From JABIBT01 sp964471565 (lineage in GTDB: Archaea > Nanobdellota > Nanobdellia > SCGC-AAA011-G17 > PNOQ01), in assembly GCA_964471565.1 (NCBI GenBank), contig CAYYFK010000023.1, positions 1 through 6,392 of the forward strand: 6,392 bases of DNA, read 5' to 3'. Both the position numbers and the translations under genes were made by a program. Under the pieces are notes generated by a model, which saw only the letters and a list, made by a program, of their open reading frames with translations, was not told the DNA's origin and searched no databases. Within the stretch, counting starts at the first letter, position 1. Each line of letters starts with the position of its first letter. This document shows, in pieces, positions 1 through 6,302 of the stretch.

Positions 1-36
1 CGTAATTTTGTTTAAGTTGTTTTATTTAAAAGCGTT

Positions 37-56
37 ATGGAAAGCTTTTTATATTG
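37..56 (+). promoter_or_regulatory. Putative archaeal BRE/TATA promoter of the RHS-Hint gene
   Basis: A purine-rich stretch (ATGGAAAGC, 37-45) is followed directly by a T-rich TATA box (TTTTTATAT, 46-54), like archaeal BRE plus TATA elements bound by TFB and TBP. The box is centred near 50-51. In archaea, transcription usually starts about 25-27 bases downstream of the centre, which here is 75-78, right at the ATG at 77. The mRNA is therefore predicted to be leaderless, which explains why the bases before the ATG (TACTTAAAAGT) contain no Shine-Dalgarno sequence. A second AT-rich run at 57-66 (TTTTTTAAAT) could also pass as a TATA box, but it would place the start inside the coding region. Positions 1-36 are T-rich and hold nothing else recognisable. 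The reading assumes an archaeal host. Confidence 0.6.
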
Positions 57-76
57 TTTTTTAAATACTTAAAAGT

Positions 77-157
77 ATGAAATCCAACCTAATAAATAAA
101 ATATTTGTAATGTTTGTTTTAGTTCTTTTTTTGTTTGCTATTCCTTTAGTTGCCGCG
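77..157 (+). other. Sec signal peptide of the RHS-Hint protein
   Basis: Residues 1-27 have a basic n-region (Lys2, Lys8), an uninterrupted hydrophobic core (about 9-25, IFVMFVLVLFLFAIPLV) and a likely signal peptidase I site after Ala27 (V-A-A before Asp28). There is no lipobox cysteine here. No other strongly hydrophobic segment appears in the rest of the protein, so the mature protein should be released to the outside and not held in a membrane. Confidence 0.9.
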
Positions 158-3100
158 GATACTTCAACGGCCTCTCCTGAAGTTTCTAATTTTCAAGTTA
201 TTAATACTAATACAGATCCTACGTATAAGGGAGATATGAATTTAGGTATACCTTTGTTTGATATTCCGGGGAGGGGAGGTCTTGGTTTTTCATTAGGTCT
301 TTCTTATCAAGCAGGAATAAAAACACATCAGGAAGCGAGCCAGGTTGGTTTGGGATGGTCTTTAGGGACCGGATCTATTATTAGAGGAGTTAATTCATAT
401 ATAGATGAGAAAGAATATCAAGGAGAAACCACTAAAAATTTTGCTGCTGTAAGCTGTGTTGTATCTAATAGGGATAGGGCAGATTATGGTACTTCTACGG
501 AGTGTTATTCTCCAGAGGATGCTACCTCGTGCGGTCCAGATTATCAATTAATTTCTTGTTTGGGAGGATGCATTCCTAATGCAGTGAGTGGATGTGTTGG
601 TCCAGGACTTAATCAACAAGAGCCGGGGAAAGTTCTTGCTTGTGTAGAGGATCAATATGATTTAGAAAATTCAATGGTTTTTGAGTGTGGACCTCCAACC
701 GATTATAACTTTGATCCTTCTTTCTCTTGTTCGGGAGGACAAGATCTTGTGGAATGTACGGGAACATGTCAAGAAGGGATTGTAGGAGGATGTACTGATA
801 ATGCATTAAAAAAGATATATGCCAAGGGTAGTTTGATGGCTACGAGCGGAAATGATGATGAGGGAGGAAATCAAGATTTTTATTTTTTGAATTCTCCCGT
901 AGGTGCGACTGGAATGATGTTCGACAATAGTCCGAGTAAGGAGTTTCATCCATTAAGCTGGTCTGCTGTAGATATTGATTATACCACAAATGGTGGGACC
1001 GGGGAAATTGAAGAATTTTCTGTTTTATCCGTAGACGGAACAAAATATGTTTTTTCTGAAAAAGGACAGGTTCAGCCGGAGGGAGGGTCTTGGTCGACTG
1101 TAGAGGTTCAGAAAACATATGGGGGAACCCAATATGCATTTGATAATGATGAAATTGCAGATTTAGATCCTCATGAAGTTTGTAATCCTGGAGTAGATTG
1201 CGTGAGTGATTATATTAGCGGTTATAGCTCTAGTGGGGGTTTAGCTAGGAGTTATAGTTATTATGTTGGAGAGGGTTTGGGACATGATGAGGCATGTAAT
1301 AATGCTTGGATATGCCCTTATGAGTATGTTGATTCTACCGGAATGTATTTGCCTGGAGGGGATTCGTATACTCAAAAATTGAAAAATGTGAATGGTCAGA
1401 TTCCAAATTATATGTTGTCTGATATTTATTGTAGTGGTCCTTCTTGCCTTTCGAGTTCAAGGTATCAATTGAGGGTGTTTAGATGTAAAACTTCTTTGTG
1501 TAATGGTGGACCTTTTGGCCATATTAATATAATTGCTACTGGTTCTGAAGGATTGTCTTCGCCCGATGTGATGGGGATGGGTGGAGCATACGGAGATAGT
1601 GCCGAATACGCACCCCACAAATATTATGATAAAACTGCAAAACATACTGATGTTTGGTATTTAACGGAAGTTATGAGTCACGATTACAAAGATGATGGAG
1701 ATGGCTTTGTAGATGAGGGGGATGATGGAAACTGGGTTAAATTAAGTTATGAGAAATATAACACAGATTATGTTGATGAATCTCCGAAATATTATTCGAG
1801 TATTGTTGTTCAAGGAGGGTTAACTGATGATGAAGGGTGGTTTAATTATGATATGGATGAACAAGTTGGGGGGAATGATGTTGGTGTTTTTACTTATTTG
1901 CAACATGAGGGTTCTGAGAAAATCAGGGGAGCCCAAAAAACTTTTCGTAAAACCACAAAAGAATTAATTCACGTAGATAATATTGAAACTACCACTCATC
2001 GAGCAGATTTTACTTATAATTCCAACACTAATGATGGGGTAGATGAATTGGACTCGATAGATTTAGTTTACAAGGCGGCTTCTGGAGATCAAAATATATT
2101 TACATATGATTTTACTTATGTTTCAGACAGTTCAGCAAATCAATTAAAAGATCCCTCTGGGACAATTGGGAAGGGAGAGAGAACTTTAGATAGGATACAA
2201 AAAACAGGTTATGCTGGTACTGATGAACCGGCAACAATATTTTCATATGGTTCTTGTAATCCTCTCTTTGATTCCGATGAATATGATGATCGAGGGTTAA
2301 AAAGAGACCGTACAGATTCTTGGGGGATGTATTCTAGTTATATGGTGGGCGATAACTATGAAGTAGAAAACTTTCCCGTTTCAGATGGGGGAGATGGTTG
2401 TGGGGCTAATGCTTGGTCTTTGAAATCTATAAGGTATCCTACTGGCGGGGTTGTCACATATGATTTTGAGCCGAATAGGTATAAGTTTGTTCCCGATTCT
2501 GATTCAAGTAATGGAGATTGGTTGACCTTGAGTTCACCTGAGTTGGGCGGAGGAATAAGAGTAAAGAATATTAGGATTGAAGATGGTTTAGAAGTTAGTG
2601 AAGTTGGTTATGAATATGGAGATGGAGTTGCTACACGTAGACCAAATGAAGTGTACGATAATGTTGCGCAAGAGACTAAATACATTATGCCTTGGGATTA
2701 TCCTGGAGCAGGTAGCGAAGTTTATATAGGCTATAGGGATATTACTACAAAATCTCCTTTAGATGGTTCGTATGGGCGTGTTGTTTATGATTTTAAAGAT
2801 GCGTATGAGTGTGCTTGTCCTGGGGGAAATTGTGCAAATCCGGCCGATTGTGCGGATGAGAATTGGAATGAGTGTGCAGGGCATGGAATTAATGTTGTAG
2901 ATTTTCAAACTGGGGAATATAAATGTTACGGAGGATATTTGACTAGTAATAGTTGGAAAAGAGATTATGTTGATTATGTAACTTATTATGATGCTGGAGG
3001 GTCTTCTGTAAAAACGGTGGATAATGATTATGATACCTCCGTTGTAAAGTACGAGTGGGAGATGACAAATGATTATGTTGATCCAAGGACCGGTTTAAGT

Positions 3101-6100
3101 CAAGATGATGTGATTACTTATACAAAGAGATCTGTCTTTCCCAAAGTGAGTGGTTCATCTACAGCTTTGGATGGAGTTACTAATGAAATTAATTATGTTT
3201 ATGATTCCAATACTGGAATGGTAACCGAAACATTAGAGATGAGTTCTTCTGGTAATAGAAGAACTGAGACTAGTTATGCTCACAATATATATGGTGAGAT
3301 GGATACAAAAAATATGCTGAGTCAAGTTAATCTAGTTAAGATTTATGATGTTGGAGATAATAATAGATTAGTAAAACAATCTGAAACTACTTGGGCTTCC
3401 TTTAATGGGGGAGATTGGTATCCTCACCAATCTTATGAGGGTGTTGGTTCAGATAGAAAGCGAGTTATTACAATGGGATCTTATGATGACTATGGCAATC
3501 TTTTGTCTAGTACTGATGCGAAAGGATATATTTCAACTTTTATCTATGGAAATAATGGGGCATGTACAGGTACGGGAGAAGATATGAACCATGCAGTTTT
3601 AACTTGTGTTAAGAATGCTAAGATGCATGAAGTTAAGACTAGATATGATAGTAAGGGGAGGATTGATGAGATAACTGATCAGAATGGAGATCCGACTGCT
3701 TATGGTTATGATGATTTGTCCAGATTAGAGAGTGTTACGAATCCAACTGGAGGTGAAACTAGTTATATATATAAATATGCTTTAGATTTTGGCGATGTGA
3801 GTGATCTGAATCTTAATGAGATAGAAATTACCCAAAAAATAGATGGTTCTCAAGACTTTGTTTCTAGAAAATTAACTGATGGGGTTGGCAAAGAACTTCA
3901 AACACAAGCAGTTGTTGATTCGGAATATGTTATTGTGCAAGATACTGAGTTTAATGAAATCTTTAAAGTTGATGCAAAAACAAAACCGGTTAAGGTGGTA
4001 AGTAACCAAGGAAAAATCATACAGGGTGCAAATCCTATTATGAGATTTTTTATTGAAAAGGGGATTATTGAACCAAAGGGATGGGAAAATAACTATATAA
4101 TTGATGTTTATGAGAAGGGCGAACAATCAAATCCAGAAATTAAATTTGAGATTGATTATGATTTGGATCCCTTGGCTAGAGTTGATAAGGCATATCCTTT
4201 GGGGAGAACCCAATCTTCACTATACACAAATACAGATTATTCAAATGGGGGAGGAGGTCTTCGTAAAGTAAGTGTTAGGGATGAAGAGGGCGTTTTAACT
4301 GATTCATATTATGATCAATATGGCAATGTAAAAAAAGTAGTTTTGGGATCTGAAGCGAAACAAATCGATTATGATTATAGCATTTTAGGAGAACTTGAGG
4401 AAATAAATGATGCCGGAGTAATAACTACAAATAATTATAACACCCTGGGAGAAATTGAAACCACTTATAATCCAGATAGTGGACTGTCAACTTATACCTA
4501 TGATTTAAATGGGAACGTGGAAACTTTTACAGATGCTAGAGGATGGGTAACTTTTTTTCATTATGATAATTTAAATAGAGTAGATTCTGTGGATGTTAAT
4601 GAGGGTAGCGGGCATGTGACTAGGGTGGATTATGTGTATGATACTGGATGTGGCCCTTCATCTAATCAAATTGGAAAACTCTGTTCCTTAAGTAATTATG
4701 ACCCTGATGGGAGTTTAATTTCTACGATTAGATATGGATATGATAGTGTGGGAAATATTGAAAGGATAACGGCATCTACTTCCAGGACTGGAGAAACAAG
4801 GGAAATTGATTATGGTTATGATGATGCAAATAATATTGATTCTATAACTGATTTAACTGGAGGAACTGTGATCATTTATGGATATAATAAACTGAATCAA
4901 TTGGAGAGTATGACTGCCTATGCGGGCGGCCCAACAATTACGGCTTATTATGAGTATAATCCGACTGGAACCTTGAGTAATATTACTTATGGGAATGGAG
5001 TATTTACTGATTATGAATATAATGATCGGGATTGGGTAGAGCGAATTACTATTGGCGAGGATTTGCTTGATGAGTCCTATCTTTATGGTGATGCAGGCAA
5101 TATAGAGAGGTTAGACGATAACTTGGATGGAACCTTTGCTACATTTGGTTATACTGATTTATATCAATTAGATGAAGTGCGTGCAGAGAGTTCTTCTACT
5201 AGCGATTATTATGATGGACTGGGCATATCATATGTCTATGATACCGAGGGAAAAGGAAATAGATACAGCAGAAATGTTTATGGGGACGAAAATAATGGAA
5301 TGGTTTGGGATGAAACTTATACTTATGATGATCCAGATGTTCCGGAAGTAGATAATAGGTTGATGCATACTGTGGAGGATGGATGTGATTATGATTATGA
5401 CAGTGTGGGAAATATGTTTTTGAAAGAATGCGGTTCTGAATCGACTACGTTCCAGTATGATTATAATAATTTAATTACTCAAATAAATTTGCCCGATCAA
5501 ACCATTATGAAATTTGAGTATGATGTACTTGGTAGGCGAATTTGGAAAGAAGTGACTTATGGTGATGGATCAAAAGATGAGACTTTTTATTGGTATGGGT
5601 TAGGAATTAATCCTTTTGTTGAGCATAGAATTGGTGAAGAAGGGTCCGGAGCAGAGTGTGGGGATGGAATAGTTGAAGGGGAGGAAGTTTGTGAGTCTGA
5701 TGGGGATTGTCCTGCCGGTTATAGATGCAAGTATGATTGTACAGAGTGCTATCCATATACTCCATCGTGTTTTCCCGAAGGAACTAAAATATTGATGGCA
5801 GATGGTTCTGAGAAAAATATAGAAGATGTTCAAGTTGGAGAATATGTTTTAGGTAAGTATGGAAAGGCGGAAGTATTAGAATTAGAGAGTCCAATTAGAG
5901 AAGGATATTATTTGATTACATTTGAAGATGGTTCAGAATTAAAGGTAACTAATGAGCACCCAATTTATTCGAGAATAGGAGAGTTTGAAGGGTGGGCGTC
6001 TATTTATCCACAAGAAACCTATAGAGAATCTAAACTGTTTGTAAATAAATTGACAGAGAATAATAAAGTGTTGACGATGAATGGATGGGTAGATATAAAA

Positions 6101-6262
6101 GAGATAGAGTATTTTGAAGGAAGTGTTCAAACGTATAATTTGAAATCTGTTAAAGGCAATACCTTTTATGCAGGCGGGGTGCTTGTACATAATAAAGATC
6201 CATATATGGCAGTTGATTTTATTGGTGGAGAAGACCCTGGTGATCTCCCGGATAACGGGTGA
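77..6262 (+). CDS. Secreted RHS/YD-repeat protein with C-terminal Hint autoprocessing domain
   Basis: This 2061-residue protein probably forms an extracellular RHS-type beta shell that processes its own C-terminus. Domains in order: signal peptide (1-27); SpvB/TcdB-like domain with GLGWSLGTGSIIRG at 91-104; two tandem six-Cys repeats inserted at 127-239; middle beta region with YPTGGVVTYDF (787-797); YD repeats (about 1130-1845, for example YDVLGRR and YDSVGN); a six-Cys mini-domain (1861-1891); Hint (Cys1898-Asn2039); and a 22-residue tail. The ATG at 77 is chosen because it begins a clear signal peptide and sits at the expected start site of the upstream promoter. The frame is intact under the standard code and ends in TGA. 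Known for the family: RHS repeats form hollow shells that often enclose a C-terminal toxin, and Hint domains cleave or splice proteins. Unusual here: no toxin follows the Hint, the standard RHS-core end motif is not visible, and Cys-rich insertions interrupt the shell. The shell motifs resemble Bacteroidetes RHS proteins while the promoter looks archaeal. The cargo and biological target are unknown. Confidence 0.93.
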   Translation: MKSNLINKIFVMFVLVLFLFAIPLVAADTSTASPEVSNFQVINTNTDPTYKGDMNLGIPLFDIPGRGGLGFSLGLSYQAGIKTHQEASQVGLGWSLGTGSIIRGVNSYIDEKEYQGETTKNFAAVSCVVSNRDRADYGTSTECYSPEDATSCGPDYQLISCLGGCIPNAVSGCVGPGLNQQEPGKVLACVEDQYDLENSMVFECGPPTDYNFDPSFSCSGGQDLVECTGTCQEGIVGGCTDNALKKIYAKGSLMATSGNDDEGGNQDFYFLNSPVGATGMMFDNSPSKEFHPLSWSAVDIDYTTNGGTGEIEEFSVLSVDGTKYVFSEKGQVQPEGGSWSTVEVQKTYGGTQYAFDNDEIADLDPHEVCNPGVDCVSDYISGYSSSGGLARSYSYYVGEGLGHDEACNNAWICPYEYVDSTGMYLPGGDSYTQKLKNVNGQIPNYMLSDIYCSGPSCLSSSRYQLRVFRCKTSLCNGGPFGHINIIATGSEGLSSPDVMGMGGAYGDSAEYAPHKYYDKTAKHTDVWYLTEVMSHDYKDDGDGFVDEGDDGNWVKLSYEKYNTDYVDESPKYYSSIVVQGGLTDDEGWFNYDMDEQVGGNDVGVFTYLQHEGSEKIRGAQKTFRKTTKELIHVDNIETTTHRADFTYNSNTNDGVDELDSIDLVYKAASGDQNIFTYDFTYVSDSSANQLKDPSGTIGKGERTLDRIQKTGYAGTDEPATIFSYGSCNPLFDSDEYDDRGLKRDRTDSWGMYSSYMVGDNYEVENFPVSDGGDGCGANAWSLKSIRYPTGGVVTYDFEPNRYKFVPDSDSSNGDWLTLSSPELGGGIRVKNIRIEDGLEVSEVGYEYGDGVATRRPNEVYDNVAQETKYIMPWDYPGAGSEVYIGYRDITTKSPLDGSYGRVVYDFKDAYECACPGGNCANPADCADENWNECAGHGINVVDFQTGEYKCYGGYLTSNSWKRDYVDYVTYYDAGGSSVKTVDNDYDTSVVKYEWEMTNDYVDPRTGLSQDDVITYTKRSVFPKVSGSSTALDGVTNEINYVYDSNTGMVTETLEMSSSGNRRTETSYAHNIYGEMDTKNMLSQVNLVKIYDVGDNNRLVKQSETTWASFNGGDWYPHQSYEGVGSDRKRVITMGSYDDYGNLLSSTDAKGYISTFIYGNNGACTGTGEDMNHAVLTCVKNAKMHEVKTRYDSKGRIDEITDQNGDPTAYGYDDLSRLESVTNPTGGETSYIYKYALDFGDVSDLNLNEIEITQKIDGSQDFVSRKLTDGVGKELQTQAVVDSEYVIVQDTEFNEIFKVDAKTKPVKVVSNQGKIIQGANPIMRFFIEKGIIEPKGWENNYIIDVYEKGEQSNPEIKFEIDYDLDPLARVDKAYPLGRTQSSLYTNTDYSNGGGGLRKVSVRDEEGVLTDSYYDQYGNVKKVVLGSEAKQIDYDYSILGELEEINDAGVITTNNYNTLGEIETTYNPDSGLSTYTYDLNGNVETFTDARGWVTFFHYDNLNRVDSVDVNEGSGHVTRVDYVYDTGCGPSSNQIGKLCSLSNYDPDGSLISTIRYGYDSVGNIERITASTSRTGETREIDYGYDDANNIDSITDLTGGTVIIYGYNKLNQLESMTAYAGGPTITAYYEYNPTGTLSNITYGNGVFTDYEYNDRDWVERITIGEDLLDESYLYGDAGNIERLDDNLDGTFATFGYTDLYQLDEVRAESSSTSDYYDGLGISYVYDTEGKGNRYSRNVYGDENNGMVWDETYTYDDPDVPEVDNRLMHTVEDGCDYDYDSVGNMFLKECGSESTTFQYDYNNLITQINLPDQTIMKFEYDVLGRRIWKEVTYGDGSKDETFYWYGLGINPFVEHRIGEEGSGAECGDGIVEGEEVCESDGDCPAGYRCKYDCTECYPYTPSCFPEGTKILMADGSEKNIEDVQVGEYVLGKYGKAEVLELESPIREGYYLITFEDGSELKVTNEHPIYSRIGEFEGWASIYPQETYRESKLFVNKLTENNKVLTMNGWVDIKEIEYFEGSVQTYNLKSVKGNTFYAGGVLVHNKDPYMAVDFIGGEDPGDLPDNG
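455..595 (+). repeat. Six-cysteine protein repeat, copy 1
   Basis: Residues 127-173 hold six cysteines (127, 143, 152, 161, 165, 173) with gaps of 15, 8, 8, 3 and 7 residues. The C-terminal part reads C-x8-C-x3-C-x7-C (SCGPDYQLISCLGGC, then a Gly-Cys end). It is followed after 15 residues by a second copy with the same spacing. I do not recognise it as a named family; a small disulfide-bonded module is the likely structure. It lies in a surface loop between two strands of the N-terminal RHS domain. Confidence 0.7.
641..793 (+). repeat. Six-cysteine protein repeat, copy 2
   Basis: Residues 189-239 hold cysteines at 189, 204, 218, 227, 231 and 239, with gaps of 14, 13, 8, 3 and 7. The last four match copy 1 exactly in spacing (C-x8-C-x3-C-x7-C), and both copies end in Gly-Cys. 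Outside the cysteines the two copies share little sequence, so the duplication is old or the spacing is what selection keeps. Both modules sit in one insertion between residues about 115 and 265. Confidence 0.7.
1112..3436 (+). other. Middle beta-rich region of the RHS shell
   Basis: Residues about 346-1120 have few canonical YD repeats but keep several landmarks recalled from Bacteroidetes-type RHS proteins, in the expected order: VWYLTEVMSHD (526-536), DRIQKTGYAG (705-714), DRTDSWGMYSSYM (744-756), LKSIRYPTGGVVTYDFEPN (782-800), GGGIRVKNIRIEDG (824-837) and an INYVYDSNTGMVTE segment (1038-1051). These support one continuous shell and not an unrelated fusion. Close cysteine pairs occur at 369/375, 407/413, 452/457 and 470/475, and a larger Cys-rich insertion lies at 912-950. 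An acidic loop at 536-550 may bind calcium. Confidence 0.65.
2810..2926 (+). other. Cys-rich insertion (residues 912-950)
   Basis: Six cysteines (912, 914, 919, 925, 933, 950) fall in 39 residues, starting with ECACPGGNCANPADC. The flanking sequence (GRVVYDFKDAYE before, SWKRDYVDYVTYYD after) looks like ordinary shell strand, so this is a disulfide-stabilised loop inserted between strands. The spacing differs from the N-terminal six-Cys repeats, and I do not recognise a named family. Confidence 0.6.
3464..5611 (+). repeat. RHS/YD-repeat array (protein level)
   Basis: Residues about 1130-1845 hold many degenerate YD repeats of the type (Y/F)xYDxxGxxxxxT followed by G-rich turns. Examples are YDDYGNLLSSTD (1136-1147), YDSKGRIDEIT (1190-1200), YDDLSRLESV (1211-1220), YDQYGNVKKV (1412-1421), YDLNGNVETFTD (1475-1486), YDSVGNIERIT (1555-1565), YDSVGNMF (1774-1781) and YDVLGRRIWKEV (1815-1826). 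In known structures such repeats build a beta-sheet spiral enclosing a cavity. A stretch at about 1232-1356 has little YD signal and keeps only a weak DGVGKELQTQ landmark (1268-1277). Cysteine pairs 1163/1177, 1525/1536 and 1770/1785 look like local disulfides pinning loops. Confidence 0.9.
5657..5749 (+). other. Six-Cys mini-domain before Hint (Myxo_disulf/DUF4215-like)
   Basis: Residues 1861-1891 (cysteines 1861, 1872, 1878, 1884, 1888, 1891) begin CGDGIVEGEEVCESDGDC, close to the 'CGDGxxExGEECD' disulfide repeats found in secreted proteins of myxobacteria and of some DPANN archaea. The module links the last shell strand (ETFYWYGLGINPFVEH, 1835-1850) to the Hint domain. It takes the place where an RHS-core domain would normally continue. 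It ends seven residues before the catalytic Cys1898, so it would stay on the shell side of the Hint cleavage point. Confidence 0.65.
5768..6193 (+). other. Hint (pretoxin-Hint/intein-like) autoprocessing domain
   Basis: Residues 1898-2039 (142 residues) carry the Hint signatures in order. Block A is CFPEGTKILMADGSEKNIED with Cys1898 as first residue, followed by VGEYVLG. Block B is KVTNEHPIYS (1956-1965), with Thr1958 and His1961 as the TxxH pair. The C-terminal blocks are VQTYNLKSV (2017-2025) and NTFYAGGVLVHN (2028-2039), ending in His2038-Asn2039. Known chemistry: an N-S acyl shift at Cys1 and cyclisation of the terminal Asn allow N- and C-terminal cleavage. The residue after Asn is Lys2040, not Cys, Ser or Thr, so standard splicing is not expected; self-cleavage is. 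The length fits a minimal Hint without a homing endonuclease. It most resembles the pretoxin Hint of polymorphic toxins. Confidence 0.9.
6194..6259 (+). other. 22-residue tail after the Hint domain
   Basis: Residues 2040-2061 start KDPYMAVDFIGG and end in an acidic, Gly/Pro-rich stretch (EDPGDLPDNG). The tail is too short for a toxin or enzyme domain and has no transmembrane segment, sorting motif or cysteine that I can recognise. It would be released as a peptide if the Hint cleaves after Asn2039. It may be the remnant of a lost C-terminal cargo or only a short natural end. Confidence 0.75.
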
Positions 6263-6281
6263 ATGAAAACATTTATAAATT
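6263..6281 (+). promoter_or_regulatory. Putative archaeal promoter of the downstream gene
   Basis: Immediately after the TGA stop lies a purine-rich ATGAAAAC (6263-6270) followed by ATTTATAAATT (6271-6281), a textbook archaeal TATA box. The TTTATA core starts 31 bases before the ATG at 6303, close to the 29 bases seen for the first gene, so a leaderless or 1-3 base leader transcript is predicted. The whole promoter fits in the 40-base spacer, suggesting the downstream gene has its own promoter even though it lies close behind on the same strand. No terminator hairpin is visible in the spacer. Confidence 0.65.
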
Positions 6282-6302
6282 TAGTTACTACTGCTTAATT
6301 AC

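Larger units (their letters stand above)
176..1111 (+). other. SpvB/TcdB-like N-terminal domain, interrupted by Cys-rich insertions
   Basis: Residues about 34-345 start with the arrangement typical of the N-terminus of large RHS/YD proteins: a GDMNLGIPLFDIPG strand (52-65), LGFSLGLSYQAGIKTHQEAS (69-88) and GLGWSLGTGSIIRG (91-104). As recalled from the family, the same order occurs in Bacteroidetes RHS proteins (IPL..., LSYxASGIKVxExAS, VGLGWSLNAGGxIxR) and in SpvB/TcB. The usual continuation, a strand like DFYFLNSPVGATG (267-279) and then SVDGTKYVFSE (318-328), is present but is displaced by about 140 residues containing two Cys-rich repeats. The domain probably forms part of the wall or cap of the shell. 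Boundaries are approximate. Confidence 0.7.

Noticed and set aside
2..64. Open frame of 20 codons ending in TAA at 62-64, which could be the 3' end of an upstream gene.
   Set aside because: It is short, AT-driven and overlaps the predicted promoter; nothing supports it as coding.
3405..3587. 60-codon plus-strand frame overlapping the YD-repeat region in another frame.
   Set aside because: The main frame here encodes clear RHS motifs; the alternative product has no recognisable features.
3872..4126. 84-codon open frame on the minus strand, and similar minus-strand frames elsewhere in the large gene.
   Set aside because: These are antisense shadows of the long coding frame; they have no promoter, no recognisable motif and low-complexity Phe/Ile/Asn-rich products.
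5380..5480. Repeated TATGAT/GATTATGAT strings looking like a DNA repeat.
   Set aside because: They are the codons for the Tyr-Asp core of YD repeats and have no regular spacing beyond the protein repeat.
5768..6193. True splicing intein.
   Set aside because: The residue after the terminal Asn is Lys, the C-terminal extein would be only 22 residues, and the flanks do not form a recognisable split host domain; a cleaving Hint domain fits better.
6263..6298. ATG at 6263 opening an 11-codon frame directly after the stop of the large gene.
   Set aside because: Too short, and it coincides with the BRE/TATA promoter of the downstream gene, which explains the sequence better.
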